Numbered from the stretch's first letter, positions 7,659-17,225 are shown. The stretch: 25,134 nucleotides of DNA from an uncultured Azospirillum sp. (GCF_946480385.1 NZ_CAMLJP010000099.1:1-25134); one strand, 5' to 3'. Program-made: numbers and translations. The notes: generated from the sequence alone by a model not told the origin.

Positions 7659-8804
7659 TTACGCCATCCGCCCGATCTCGCTGCGCGAGACGATCAGGCG
7701 CATGATCTCGTTGGTGCCTTCCAGGATCTGGTGGACACGCAGGTCGCGGACGATCTTCTCCACGCCGTAATCGGCGAGATAGCCGTAGCCGCCGAACAGC
7801 TGCAGGGCGTTGTTCGCCACCTCGAAGCCGGTGTCGGTGGCGAAGCGCTTCGCCATCGCGCACAGGCGGGTGGCGTCCTTGCTCTTGGCGTCCAAGGCCG
7901 AAGCGGCGCGGTGGACGAAGGTGCGGGCGGCCTCAAGCTCCGTCGCCATGTCGGCGATGCGGAACTGCAGCGCCTGGAAGCGGTCGAGCGACTGGCCGAA
8001 GGCCTTGCGCTCGCCCATGTAGGTCAGCGCCTTGTCCAGCGCCGCCTGGGCGCCGCCGATGGAGCAGGCGGCGATGTTGATGCGGCCGCCGTCCAGCCCC
8101 TTCATGGCGAACTTGAAGCCCATCCCTTCCTGGCCCAGCAGGGCGGAGGCAGGGACGCGGGCGTCCTCCATGATGACGGCGCGGGTGGGCTGGGCATTCC
8201 AGCCCATCTTGTGCTCGTTGGCGCCGAAGGAAAGGCCGGGGGTGTCCTTAGGGACAAGAAAGGCGCTGATGCCGCCGGGGCCGTCCTCGCCGGTCCGGGC
8301 CATGACGAGATAGAGGTCGGAGCTGCCGGCGCCGGAAATGAACTGCTTGGCGCCGTTCAGGATGTAGCTGTCGCCGTCGCGCACCGCCCTGGTGCGCAGG
8401 GCCGCGGCGTCGGAGCCGGCGTTGGCCTCGGTCAGGCAGTAGCTGGCGAGCCATTCCATGGTGCAGAGCTTCGGCAGCCAATGGGCCTTCTGCTCGTCGT
8501 TGCCGAAATTGTCCACCATCCCCGCCACCATGTTGTGGATGGAGATGTAGGAGGCGATGGTCGGGCAACCCTGGCTCAGCGCCTCGAAGATCACCACGGC
8601 GTCGAAGCGGCTCAGCGCCGAGCCGCCATGGTCCTCCGACACATAGATGCCGCCCATGCCGAGTTCGCCGGCGGCGCGCAGGGTATCGACGGGGAAATGC
8701 TTCTTCTGGTCCCACTCGACGGCGTTGGGCGCCAGCTCGTCGCGGGCGAAGGACAACGCCATGTCGCGGATGGCGATCTGGTCTTCGGTCAGTTCAAAGG
8801 ACAT
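7659..8804 (-). CDS. Isobutyryl-CoA dehydrogenase (acyl-CoA dehydrogenase family)
   Basis: The product is 381 residues, full length for a short-chain acyl-CoA dehydrogenase. The start ATG 8804 has a strong GAGGTG site. The FAD/substrate motif SYCLTEANAGSD is at 121-132. The C-terminal ILEGTNEIMR motif supplies the likely catalytic glutamate, E362, in the position used by medium- and short-branched-chain members. FAD oxidation of isobutyryl-CoA to methacrylyl-CoA is the step upstream of mmsB and mmsA in valine catabolism. Its place between these two genes is the main reason for choosing isobutyryl-CoA over other acyl-CoAs. Enoyl-CoA hydratase and 3-hydroxyisobutyryl-CoA hydrolase, needed for the intervening steps, are not in the window. 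Confidence 0.9.
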   Translation of the reverse strand: MSFELTEDQIAIRDMALSFARDELAPNAVEWDQKKHFPVDTLRAAGELGMGGIYVSEDHGGSALSRFDAVVIFEALSQGCPTIASYISIHNMVAGMVDNFGNDEQKAHWLPKLCTMEWLASYCLTEANAGSDAAALRTRAVRDGDSYILNGAKQFISGAGSSDLYLVMARTGEDGPGGISAFLVPKDTPGLSFGANEHKMGWNAQPTRAVIMEDARVPASALLGQEGMGFKFAMKGLDGGRINIAACSIGGAQAALDKALTYMGERKAFGQSLDRFQALQFRIADMATELEAARTFVHRAASALDAKSKDATRLCAMAKRFATDTGFEVANNALQLFGGYGYLADYGVEKIVRDLRVHQILEGTNEIMRLIVSRSEIGRMA

Positions 8805-8822
8805 GCGTCACCTCATTCAAGG

Positions 8823-8969
8823 CCCTCTCCCGCCCCGGGAGAGGGAGGGGACCCACCGTAAGGTGGGGAGGGTGAGGGGCAATCCGAACATGGATCTTGA
8901 TCCTTGGACCACCCCTCACCCTTCCCATGCTGCGCATGGGCCCCTTCCCTCTCCCGGGACGGGAGAGGG
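8823..8969. repeat. REP/BIME-like composite palindromic element
   Basis: Four hairpins fill this gap between mmsA and the acyl-CoA dehydrogenase gene. The outer two share the same 10-bp stem CCCTCTCCCG/CGGGAGAGGG (8823-8845 and 8947-8969), each with a 3-nt loop. The inner two are CCCACC-GTAA-GGTGGG (8852-8867) and CCCATGC-TGC-GCATGGG (8924-8940). In addition 8865-8879 can pair with 8912-8926 over 15 positions with one G-T pair. Elements of this type are dispersed intergenic repeats in proteobacteria. Inside a transcript they often alter mRNA decay or upstream/downstream ratios. Confidence 0.85.
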
Positions 8970-8986
8970 AGGCTTAAGGGCTCACA

Positions 8987-10486
<1,500 letters not shown>

Positions 10487-10723
10487 CCTATTGTCCTCCC
10501 TCGGGATTGTTTGTCACCATGTGGACCTGAGCGGCCCTTCGAGGCGACCCGAAACTTTGCGCATCGGTTGTGCAGGAATGCGGCAAGCGCCCCCGATGGC
10601 CGCCCGCAACCCCCGAACGTGTGGGGAGACTTGGGCGCGCCCGGCGCTTATAGTGCGCCCGCGCTCCAGCCACGGGAAAGCTTGGTATGGGGCGGGGGAT
10701 AGCCGCAGAAACGGCGAAGCGGA
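10487..10723. promoter_or_regulatory. Divergent promoter region, mmsA and membrane-anchored ParA
   Basis: No gene is seen in these 237 bp. The only strong -10-like sequence is symmetric: TATAGT on the plus strand (10649-10654), with TATAAG over the same site on the minus strand. It is flanked by the inverted GGGCGC (10633-10638) and GCGCCC (10655-10660). No good -35 hexamer is found at 16-18 bp on either strand, so promoter placement is tentative. Confidence 0.35.
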
Positions 10724-11815
10724 ATGGACATGACCAGCCACGAAGACGTCTTCGACACGCCCGAGACACGGCAGCCGACCATCCTGTCGGTCTACAACCA
10801 GAAGGGCGGCGTCGGCAAAACGACCACCTCGGTGAACCTCGCGCTGGCGCTGGCGGCGCTGGGCAAGAGCGTCGTGCTGATCGATTTCGACCCGCAGAGC
10901 AGCGCCACCAGCAATTTCCTGCTGCGCGACAAGGCCAAGGTCGGCATCAACGACCTGCTGCGCAAGGAAACCTTCGTCGAGGACGCCATCACCCCGACCG
11001 CCTTCGACGGGCTGTCGATGATCGTCGGCGCGCGCAAGCTCTATTCGCTGGAACATGCGCTGGACAGCCGCGGCGGCTCGCAGCGGGGCTTGCGCAAGGC
11101 GCTGCACTTCTCGCGCAACCCGCCGGATTATGTCGTCATCGACTGCCCGCCGGCGCTGGGCCATCTGGCGGCCGGCGCGCTGGCGGCGTCGGACCGGCTG
11201 ATCGTGCCGGTGTTCCCGGGGCGCTATGCGCTGGACGGGCTGCGGCGCACCCTGCAGGTGGTGGAGCATATCCAGAACGGGCTGAACCCCAGCCTGTCGC
11301 TGGCCGGCATCCTGATGCTGTCGATCACCAACGACGAGGTCGGCCGCGAATCGCTGACCCAGCTGCGCAACGAGTTCCCGGAGCAGATGTTCCGCACCGC
11401 CTTCCCCTATGACGTGGATGTGGTGAAGGCGACCTACCGCCGCATGCCGGCGATGATCTTCACGCCGGAGGGGCGGACGACCAGCCGGTTCGCGGCGCTG
11501 GCCTGGGAAATCGTCCATGGCCGCGGCAGCGCGCCCGACGACGCCCAGCTGAAGCCGGCGCTGGAGCGCATCCAGGCGTGGCACGAGGCGACCGACACCT
11601 CCTACAGCGCGCGTCGCGCGTCGTCGCTCGACGAGGGCGACGAGCCGTCGGGCGGCGGCAATGGGGCGCGGCAGGCGGAGCGCAACGGGTCGCGGTCCGG
11701 CGGCGGGAAGGGGGCGGGCCTTATCGGGCTGGTGATCGGGCTGCTCGCAGGCTTCGCGCTGGGGGCGGCGGTAGGGCAGCCGATTTTGGCCAGGCTGCTG
11801 GGGCTGGGGGGATGA
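10724..11815 (+). CDS. ParA-family ATPase with a C-terminal membrane anchor
   Basis: The product is 363 residues from ATG 10724 (a second ATG at 10730 is possible; ribosome site weak). The ATPase core is complete: Walker A KGGVGKTT at 27-34, LIDFDPQ at 53-59, and YVVIDCPP as Walker B. It is typical of chromosomal ParA/Soj proteins up to about residue 265. A low-complexity linker follows (Ser, Gly, Arg, about 285-328). The last 34 residues are a glycine-rich hydrophobic helix (AGLIGLVIGLLAGFALGAAVG) with a short tail, most likely a single membrane-spanning anchor. Canonical ParA proteins are soluble; MinD uses an amphipathic helix instead. No ParB or parS-like cluster is adjacent. A role in positioning something at the membrane is inferred, but the cargo is unknown. 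Confidence 0.85.
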   Translation: MDMTSHEDVFDTPETRQPTILSVYNQKGGVGKTTTSVNLALALAALGKSVVLIDFDPQSSATSNFLLRDKAKVGINDLLRKETFVEDAITPTAFDGLSMIVGARKLYSLEHALDSRGGSQRGLRKALHFSRNPPDYVVIDCPPALGHLAAGALAASDRLIVPVFPGRYALDGLRRTLQVVEHIQNGLNPSLSLAGILMLSITNDEVGRESLTQLRNEFPEQMFRTAFPYDVDVVKATYRRMPAMIFTPEGRTTSRFAALAWEIVHGRGSAPDDAQLKPALERIQAWHEATDTSYSARRASSLDEGDEPSGGGNGARQAERNGSRSGGGKGAGLIGLVIGLLAGFALGAAVGQPILARLLGLGG

Positions 11816-11820
11816 GATTT

Positions 11821-11845
11821 GCCCTCTCCCGAGGTGGGAGAGGGC
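11821..11845. repeat. Short palindrome related to the REP-like element
   Basis: GCCCTCTCCC and GGGAGAGGGC form a perfect 10-bp stem with a 5-nt loop, starting 5 bp after the ParA-like stop. The stem shares CCCTCTCCC with the outer hairpins of the 8823-8969 element, so this is probably a solo unit of the same repeat family. It may act as a transcript end or mRNA stabiliser. There is no T-run after it. Confidence 0.7.
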
Positions 11846-11883
11846 ACTCGTTTGCGTCTACGATCAACAAGAAGAGGGCACTC

Positions 11884-13284
11884 ATGCTTCCTGTCGATGC
11901 CGTTCTGCGCAAGGTGGACGAGTCCTTCGAGGAGTCGGTCGGCCGGCTTTGCGAGCTGTTGCGCATTCCCTCGGTCAGCACCGATCCCGCCTATGCCGGC
12001 GAGGTCCGGCGCGCTGCGCGCTGGTGTTCCGACAGGCTGACGGCGATGGGATTCAGCGTCACCATCCACGACACGCCCGGCCACCCGATCCTGGTCGCCC
12101 ATCATCCGGGGCCGGAAGGGGTGGAGACTCCGCATGTGCTCTATTACGGCCATTACGACGTGCAGCCCGCCGACCCCATGGAGCTGTGGAACAGCCCGCC
12201 CTTCGATCCGGTGATTGTCGAGGCCGAGCGGGGCCGCCGCGTCGTCGCCCGCGGGGCCGCCGACGACAAGGGCCAGACCATGACCTTCATGGAAGCCTTC
12301 GAGGCGTGGCACGCCGTCCACGGCTCCATCCCGATCCGCGCCACCGTGCTGCTGGAGGGCGAGGAGGAGACCGGCAGCCCGTCGCTGCCGCGCTTCCTGA
12401 CGGAGCATGCGGCGGAGCTGCAAGCCGACTTCTGTCTGGTCACCGACACCAACGCCTGGGATGTCGACACCCCGGCGATCACCACCCGGCTGCGCGGGCT
12501 GCTCTATCTGGAAGCCACCGTCACGGGTCCGAGCCACGATCTGCATTCCGGCCTGTTCGGCGGCGCCGTGCCCAACCCGCTGAACGTGCTGAGCGGCATC
12601 CTGGGCCAGATCCACGATGCCGACGGGCGGGTGCGCTTCGATGGATTCTATGACGGTGTGCGCGAGCTGCCGGACGAGCTGCTGGCGCAGATCCGCGGCC
12701 TGCCGCTGGACGAGGCGCAGTTCCTGGGCGCTCTCGGCCTCACCCGCAGCCATGGCGAGGCGGGGCGGACGCTGCTGGAGCGCATCTGGACCCGGCCGAC
12801 CTGCGACATCAACGGCATCTGGGGCGGCTATACCGGCGAGGGGTCGAAGACGGTCATCCCGGCCAAGGCGTCGTGCAAGCTGAGCTGCCGTCTGGTGCCC
12901 GGCCAGGACCCGGCGGCGGTCGAGGCGTCGGTCCGGCGCTTCTTCGAGGAGCGGCTGCCGGCGGACTGCACGATCGGCTTCCGCAGCTTCAGCTCCTCGC
13001 CGGGCATCGAGGTGCCGACCGACACGCCCTGGATGCAGGCGGTGCGCGGCGGGCTGAAGGAAGCCACGGGGCGCGACGGCGTGCTGATCGGCGGCGGCGG
13101 ATCGATCCCCATCGTCGGCTGGTTCCGCCAATATCTGGGGCTGGACACCATCCTGGTCGGCTTCGGGCTGGACGACGACCGCATCCATTCACCGAACGAG
13201 AAGTTCGAGCTGAAATGCCTGCGCAACGGCATCCGCAGCCATGCGGCGATTCTGGGGCGTCTGGCGGCCGGGCGGGTGGATTGA
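11884..13284 (+). CDS. M20-family dipeptidase / metallopeptidase
   Basis: The product is 466 residues from ATG 11884, with AAGAGG about 6 nt upstream. Dinuclear zinc ligands of the M20 fold are visible: H90 and D92 in YYGHYDVQP, D127 in GAADDKGQ, the EGEEETGS glutamates (158-162), the aspartate of VTDTNAWD, and the C-terminal histidine of IHSPNEKFE. The central dimerisation domain has HDLHSGLFGG. Closest in style are cytosolic carnosinase-like dipeptidases (CNDP/ArgE/DapE superfamily, long form). Substrate is probably a dipeptide or N-acyl amino acid; it cannot be narrowed from sequence. It could be co-transcribed with the preceding ParA-like gene, 68 bp away across a palindrome. Confidence 0.9.
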   Translation: MLPVDAVLRKVDESFEESVGRLCELLRIPSVSTDPAYAGEVRRAARWCSDRLTAMGFSVTIHDTPGHPILVAHHPGPEGVETPHVLYYGHYDVQPADPMELWNSPPFDPVIVEAERGRRVVARGAADDKGQTMTFMEAFEAWHAVHGSIPIRATVLLEGEEETGSPSLPRFLTEHAAELQADFCLVTDTNAWDVDTPAITTRLRGLLYLEATVTGPSHDLHSGLFGGAVPNPLNVLSGILGQIHDADGRVRFDGFYDGVRELPDELLAQIRGLPLDEAQFLGALGLTRSHGEAGRTLLERIWTRPTCDINGIWGGYTGEGSKTVIPAKASCKLSCRLVPGQDPAAVEASVRRFFEERLPADCTIGFRSFSSSPGIEVPTDTPWMQAVRGGLKEATGRDGVLIGGGGSIPIVGWFRQYLGLDTILVGFGLDDDRIHSPNEKFELKCLRNGIRSHAAILGRLAAGRVD

Positions 13285-13291
13285 CGGGTGG

Positions 13292-13318
13292 GGGAGGGCG
13301 GCCGGGGCCGTCCCTCCC
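13292..13318. terminator. Hairpin between convergent genes, probable bidirectional terminator
   Basis: GGGAGGG (13292-13298) pairs with CCCTCCC (13312-13318), and an inner CGGC/GCCG extends the stem past a bulged T. It lies 7 bp after the peptidase stop and before the convergent aldo-keto reductase stop at 13343. There is no long T-run, so termination is inferred from position and stem strength. Confidence 0.55.
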
Positions 13319-13342
13319 AACCCTCTTCTCAGGCGGTGATGC

Positions 13343-14386
13343 TCAGCCGGCCTCGGCCGAGGAGGAGGCGCTCCACAGATTGATGCCGGCGTCGGCGACG
13401 GCGTGGGTATCGATCTCCGCCAGTTCCTCCGGCGTGAAGGACAGGTTGTTCAGCGCGTCCAGCGAGTTGTCGAGCTGCTCGACATTCCGCGCGCCGATCA
13501 GGGCGGAGGTCACGCGCGGGTCGCGCAGGACCCAGGCGATGGCCATCTGCGCCAGCGTCTGGCCGCGCCGCTTGGCAATGGCGTCGAGCGCGCGGATGCG
13601 CTCCAGGTTTTCCGGCGACAGGAAGTTGGCACGCAGCGTCCCGCCCTTGGCGGCGCGGGCGTCGGCAGGTTGCCCCCCTAGATACTTGTTGGTCAGCATG
13701 CCCTGGGCCATCGGCGAGAAGGCGATGCAGCCCATGCCGAGATCCTCCAGCGTCTCCAGCAGTCCGCCCTCGACCCAGCGGTTCAGCATGGAGTAGGAGG
13801 GCTGGTGGATCAGGCAGGGGGTGCCCAGTTCCTTCAGGATGCCGGCCGCCCGCCGCGTCATCTCCGGCGAGTAGGAGGAGATGCCGACATAGAGTGCCTT
13901 GCCCTGGCGGACGATGTGGTCGAGCGCGCCCATCGTCTCCTCCAGCGGGGTGCGGGGATCGACGCGGTGCGAATAGAAGATGTCGACATAGTCGAGGCCC
14001 ATCCGCGTCAGGCTCTGGTCCAGGCTGGAGACCAGATACTTGCGGGAGCCCCAGTTGCCGTAGGGGCCGGGCCACATCTCGTAACCGGCCTTGGTCGAGA
14101 TCACCATCTGGTCGCGGTAGGGACGGAAATCGGTGGCGAGGATGCGGCCGAAATTCTCCTCCGCCGAACCCGGCGGCGGGCCGTAGTTGTTGGCGAGGTC
14201 GAAATGGGTGACGCCGCGGTCGAAGGCGCGGCGCAGCACGGTGCGCCCGGTGGCGAACACGTCTGTGCCGCCGAAATTCTGCCAAAGCCCCAGTGAAATG
14301 GCCGGCAGGTCCAGCCCGCTGCGGCCGGTGCGGCGATAGCTCATGCCTTCGTATCGCTGGTCGGCGGCAAGATAGGGCGGCTGCAT
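13343..14386 (-). CDS. Aldo-keto reductase, YghZ / L-glyceraldehyde 3-phosphate reductase type
   Basis: The product is 347 residues from ATG 14386 (GGGAGA 5 nt upstream); a further in-frame start at 14425 has no ribosome site. The catalytic tetrad is D63, Y68 (FDLANNYGP), K99 (ISTKAGYEMWPGPYG) and H140 (FYSHRVDP). The WPGPYGNWGSRKYL segment and the length fit the E. coli YghZ (AKR14) group. These NADPH enzymes reduce L-glyceraldehyde 3-phosphate and methylglyoxal and act in detoxification. The C-terminal ALIGARNVEQLDNSL is the usual cofactor-binding loop. A LysR gene lies 81 bp upstream on the same strand. The specific substrate is a family-based inference. Confidence 0.92.
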   Translation of the reverse strand: MQPPYLAADQRYEGMSYRRTGRSGLDLPAISLGLWQNFGGTDVFATGRTVLRRAFDRGVTHFDLANNYGPPPGSAEENFGRILATDFRPYRDQMVISTKAGYEMWPGPYGNWGSRKYLVSSLDQSLTRMGLDYVDIFYSHRVDPRTPLEETMGALDHIVRQGKALYVGISSYSPEMTRRAAGILKELGTPCLIHQPSYSMLNRWVEGGLLETLEDLGMGCIAFSPMAQGMLTNKYLGGQPADARAAKGGTLRANFLSPENLERIRALDAIAKRRGQTLAQMAIAWVLRDPRVTSALIGARNVEQLDNSLDALNNLSFTPEELAEIDTHAVADAGINLWSASSSAEAG

Positions 14387-14467
14387 GGCGTTCTCCCGAT
14401 GTGATCCTGATTGATATATCAGCATAGGGCGGCGCTGGGGCCGGGCGCAATGGCGCGGCCGGTCATA

Positions 14468-15382
14468 TTACTCCCGGTTCTCACGACCGGATGGCGGGGC
14501 GCACACCCGGCGGACGCAGCCGCGCAGCCAGCGGTGGGCCGGGTCGGCGTCCAGCCGGGGGTGCCAGATCAGGGAGACGGTGATCTCTGGCGCCGGGAGG
14601 GGCAGGGCGAAGCTGTGGAGGCCGGCGCGCAGCCCCTCCGTGTGCCGTTCGGGGACGCTGACGATCAGGTCGGTGCCGCGCAGCAGCGCCAGCGCCGCGG
14701 CGAAGCCGCCGACCGTCGCGACCACGCTGCGCCGAAGCCCCAGCCGGTCCAGTGCCTCGTCCACCAGCCCGCGGTCGTCGCCGCGCCGCGACACCAGCAC
14801 ATGGCGGCCGGCAGCATAGCGGGCGGGGGTGATCTTGCCCGTTGTCAGCGGATGGCCGGGGCGGACCACGCCGATGAAGCGGTCGTGGAACAGCGCCTGG
14901 GTGCGCAGTTCGGGGCCGCTGTCCCTGACGACGACCCCGGTTTCCAGATCGACCGAGCCGTCGCGCAAGGGGCCGTTGTCCTTGTCCGGCTTCGCCAGGA
15001 AGCGGATGCGGACGCCGGGCGCTTCAGCGGCCAGCAGGGTAAGCAGGGCGGCGCCGTAGCTTTCGACGAAACCGTCGCTGGTCCGCAGGGTGAAGGTCCG
15101 GGCCAGTCGGCTGACATCGAGATTTTCGGCCGGTCGCAGCGCCGCTTCGGCCTCCTGCACCAGCAGGCGGACGCGGTCGCGCAGCTCGACCGCGCGGGGT
15201 GTGGGGACGAGGCCGCGCCCGGCCCGGACCAGCAGCGGGTCGCCGGTCGTCTCGCGCAGCCGTGCCAGAGCCCGGCTCATCGCCGACGGGCTGAGCCGCA
15301 GGCGCCGCGCCGCACCGGCGACGCTGCCTTCCGTAAGCAGGGCGTCCAGGGTGACGAGCATGTTGAGGTCGGGGGCGCTCAT
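14468..15382 (-). CDS. LysR-family transcriptional regulator, divergent from the efflux gene
   Basis: The product is 304 residues from ATG 15382. The helix-turn-helix covers about residues 5-60 (LVTLDALLTEGSVAGAARRL, then PSAMSRALARLRE and LLVRAGRGLVPT). The effector domain follows, with RTFTLRTSDGF at its start. This N-terminal style (PDLNMLVTLDALL) is the NodD/LeuO-like branch. It is divergent from the MFS transporter, the classic layout for a LysR regulator controlling an efflux pump and itself. No Shine-Dalgarno is seen. A TACAAT -10-like hexamer ends 7 nt before the ATG, so the transcript may be leaderless. The downstream aldo-keto reductase may also be in its regulon. Confidence 0.92.
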   Translation of the reverse strand: MSAPDLNMLVTLDALLTEGSVAGAARRLRLSPSAMSRALARLRETTGDPLLVRAGRGLVPTPRAVELRDRVRLLVQEAEAALRPAENLDVSRLARTFTLRTSDGFVESYGAALLTLLAAEAPGVRIRFLAKPDKDNGPLRDGSVDLETGVVVRDSGPELRTQALFHDRFIGVVRPGHPLTTGKITPARYAAGRHVLVSRRGDDRGLVDEALDRLGLRRSVVATVGGFAAALALLRGTDLIVSVPERHTEGLRAGLHSFALPLPAPEITVSLIWHPRLDADPAHRWLRGCVRRVCAPPSGRENRE

Positions 15383-15527
15383 GCGCCGGATTGTACCACG
15401 GCTTGTCCCGATCGGTGCCGCCCGGATATGGCGCGGCATGCACGAATACAATGCGGATGCTGCGCGTTCCGCCATGTCGCTCCGGGTCCTAGCCTTTGCA
15501 CCTGTCATTCAGAGAAGGAGAGGTGTC
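15383..15527. promoter_or_regulatory. Divergent LysR / MFS promoter region
   Basis: These 145 bp separate the two start codons. TACAAT hexamers occur in both orientations: minus strand over 15390-15395, 7 nt before the LysR ATG, and plus strand at 15447-15452, 75 nt before the MFS ATG. No good -35 hexamer stands at the normal distance from either, as expected of activator-dependent promoters. A LysR box (T-N11-A) can be fitted near 15440-15460, but the motif is too loose to be decisive. Confidence 0.4.
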
Positions 15528-16958
15528 ATGAGGCAGGCGGTTGCACCGGAGGGCGGGGCGGCGGACGTGGCCGGTGGAGCGGTGAACAGAAGGGCGGGAG
15601 GGGCGCTGGCCGGGCTGGCGCTGGCGATGCTGCTGTCGTCGCTCGGCATCAGCATCGCCAATGTCGGGTTGCCGGCGCTGGCGCAGGCCTTCGGGGTACC
15701 GTTCCGCGAGGTGCAGTGGGTGGTGCTGGCCTATCTGCTGGCGATCACCACGCTGATCGTTGGGGTGGGGCGGCTGGGCGACATCGTCGGGCGGCGGCGC
15801 CTGCTGTTGGCCGGGATCGGTCTGTTCACGGTGGGCTCCGCCGCCTCCGCCGCCGCGTCCGGCCTGTGGATGCTGGTCGCGGCGCGGGCGGTGCAGGGGC
15901 TTGGGGCCGCCGCGATGATGGCGCTCGCCACCGCCTTTGTCGGCGATGCGGTGCCAAAGGAGCGGATCGGCCGGGCGATGGGGCTGATGGGAACCACATC
16001 GGCGATCGGCACCGCGCTGGGCCCGACGCTGGGCGGCCTGCTGATCTCGGCGTTCGGTTGGCCGGCGATCTTCCTGGTCACCGTGCCGCCGGGGCTGGTG
16101 GCCTTCCTGCTGGTGCGGCGTTGCCTGCCGGCCGACCGGGTGGAGACAGCGCGCGGAGCGGGGCGGGAGAGCTTCGACATTCCCGGCACACTGATCCTGG
16201 CCCTGACGCTGGGGACCTATGCACTGGCGATGACCGGCGGGCGCGGCGGCTTCGGCTGGTCCGACATGGCGCTTCTGCTGGCGGCGGCCGGGGGGACCTG
16301 GCTGTTCCTGGCGGTGGAGGCACGGACGGCGTCGCCGCTGCTGCGGCTGGAGATGCTGCGCGACCGGACGCTGCGCGGACGCCTGGCGATGAACATGCTG
16401 GTGGCGACGGTGCTGATGGCGACGCTGGTGGTGGGGCCGTTCCACCTCGCCCGTGCCCTGGGGCTGGAGACGGGCATGGTCGGCCTCGCCATGTCGGCCG
16501 GGCCGCTGGTTTCGGCGATGACCGGCGTGCCGGCCGGCCGACTCGTCGACCGGTTCGGTGCGGTGCGCATGGCCATCCTGGGGCTGAGCGCGACGACGGT
16601 TGGCTGTGTGCTGCTGGCGCTGCTGCCGGCGACGCTGGGCGTGGCCGGCTATGTCGGGCCGCTCGTCGTCGTCACCGCCGGCTACGCGCTGTTCCAGGCC
16701 GCCAACAACACGGCGGTGATGGCGGATGTGGAGAAGAACCGCCGCGGCGTTGTGTCGGGGGTGCTGAACCTCTCGCGCAATCTGGGGCTGATCACCGGCG
16801 CCTCGGTCATGGGGACGGTGTTCACGCTGGGCGTGGGGGTGGAGATCGCCGCTGCGGCACCGGACGCCGTCGCTGCGGGGACCCGGACGACCTTTGCCGT
16901 CGCGGCGGGGCTGATTGGCGTGGCGCTCGTCCTCGCGGCCAGGATGCGGCGGCGGTGA
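15528..16958 (+). CDS. MFS drug efflux transporter, DHA2 (EmrB/QacA) type
   Basis: The product is 476 residues from ATG 15528 (AAGGAG, 9 nt upstream). It has around 14 hydrophobic segments. MFS motif A is GRLGDIVGRR at 81-90. QWVVLAYLLAITTLIV (63-78) and the GTTSAIGTALGPTLGG antiporter motif C are typical of proton-drug antiporters of the DHA2 group. The first membrane segment (ALAGLALAMLLSSLGISIANVGLPALAQAF) also matches that group. It probably exports a toxic compound across the inner membrane. No EmrA-type membrane fusion partner is adjacent, so it may act alone. Control by the divergent LysR regulator is inferred from layout; the substrate is unknown. Confidence 0.92.
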   Translation: MRQAVAPEGGAADVAGGAVNRRAGGALAGLALAMLLSSLGISIANVGLPALAQAFGVPFREVQWVVLAYLLAITTLIVGVGRLGDIVGRRRLLLAGIGLFTVGSAASAAASGLWMLVAARAVQGLGAAAMMALATAFVGDAVPKERIGRAMGLMGTTSAIGTALGPTLGGLLISAFGWPAIFLVTVPPGLVAFLLVRRCLPADRVETARGAGRESFDIPGTLILALTLGTYALAMTGGRGGFGWSDMALLLAAAGGTWLFLAVEARTASPLLRLEMLRDRTLRGRLAMNMLVATVLMATLVVGPFHLARALGLETGMVGLAMSAGPLVSAMTGVPAGRLVDRFGAVRMAILGLSATTVGCVLLALLPATLGVAGYVGPLVVVTAGYALFQAANNTAVMADVEKNRRGVVSGVLNLSRNLGLITGASVMGTVFTLGVGVEIAAAAPDAVAAGTRTTFAVAAGLIGVALVLAARMRRR

Positions 16959-17119
16959 ACGGAGGCCGGCGGGCGGGGGCTATGTGATCGGGACAATCCC
17001 GCCATTCGGCCGTGACTTGTCACACGAACGATCGGCAGGTGCGAACCATCCGTGGGTGGATGGGGAGGCGGATCGGTGAACACCCCGGTATCCCAAGGGT
17101 TTTTAAAGATCCGCTGGGG

Positions 17120-17146
17120 ACAGGGCGGGGGCTTTCCCCGCCCTGT
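17120..17146. terminator. Strong GC hairpin, possible terminator without a T-run
   Basis: ACAGGGCGGGG pairs perfectly with CCCCGCCCTGT: an 11-bp stem with a 5-nt loop. It lies 161 bp after the MFS stop and about 50 bp before the DUF1127 promoter. An A-rich stretch follows on the plus strand instead of Ts, so intrinsic termination is uncertain. It could instead insulate the promoter or be a repeat unit. Confidence 0.4.
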
Positions 17147-17197
17147 GGCCGAAAAGATACATCCGACATCGGAAATGTAATGGTGACAATGTTCCGT

Positions 17198-17225
17198 TTG
17201 ACCCCGCCGATTACGTCTCCATAAT
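17198..17225 (+). promoter_or_regulatory. Sigma70-like promoter of the DUF1127 operon
   Basis: TTGACC (17198-17203, 5 of 6 to consensus) and CATAAT (17220-17225, 5 of 6) are separated by 16 bp. Transcription would start near 17232, giving a leader of about 45 nt before ATG 17277. It is the best housekeeping promoter in the window. Confidence 0.7.

Noticed and set aside
7731..8861. Plus-strand frame of 376 codons opposite the acyl-CoA dehydrogenase
   Set aside because: It is a high-GC antisense shadow; the minus-strand protein has complete enzyme motifs.
10487..10723. Sigma54-type promoter for mmsA
   Set aside because: No GG and GC pair with the required 10-bp spacing and flanking consensus could be found on either strand.
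11602..13188. Minus-strand frame of 528 codons opposite the M20 peptidase
   Set aside because: It is an antisense shadow; all zinc ligands are in the plus-strand protein.
14411..16987. Plus-strand frame of 858 codons spanning the LysR and MFS genes
   Set aside because: It covers one real gene in antisense and one out of frame, and its composition is not protein-like.
17012..17224. Possible 70-residue protein before the DUF1127 gene
   Set aside because: It has no ribosome site or recognisable sequence and runs through a strong hairpin and the promoter.
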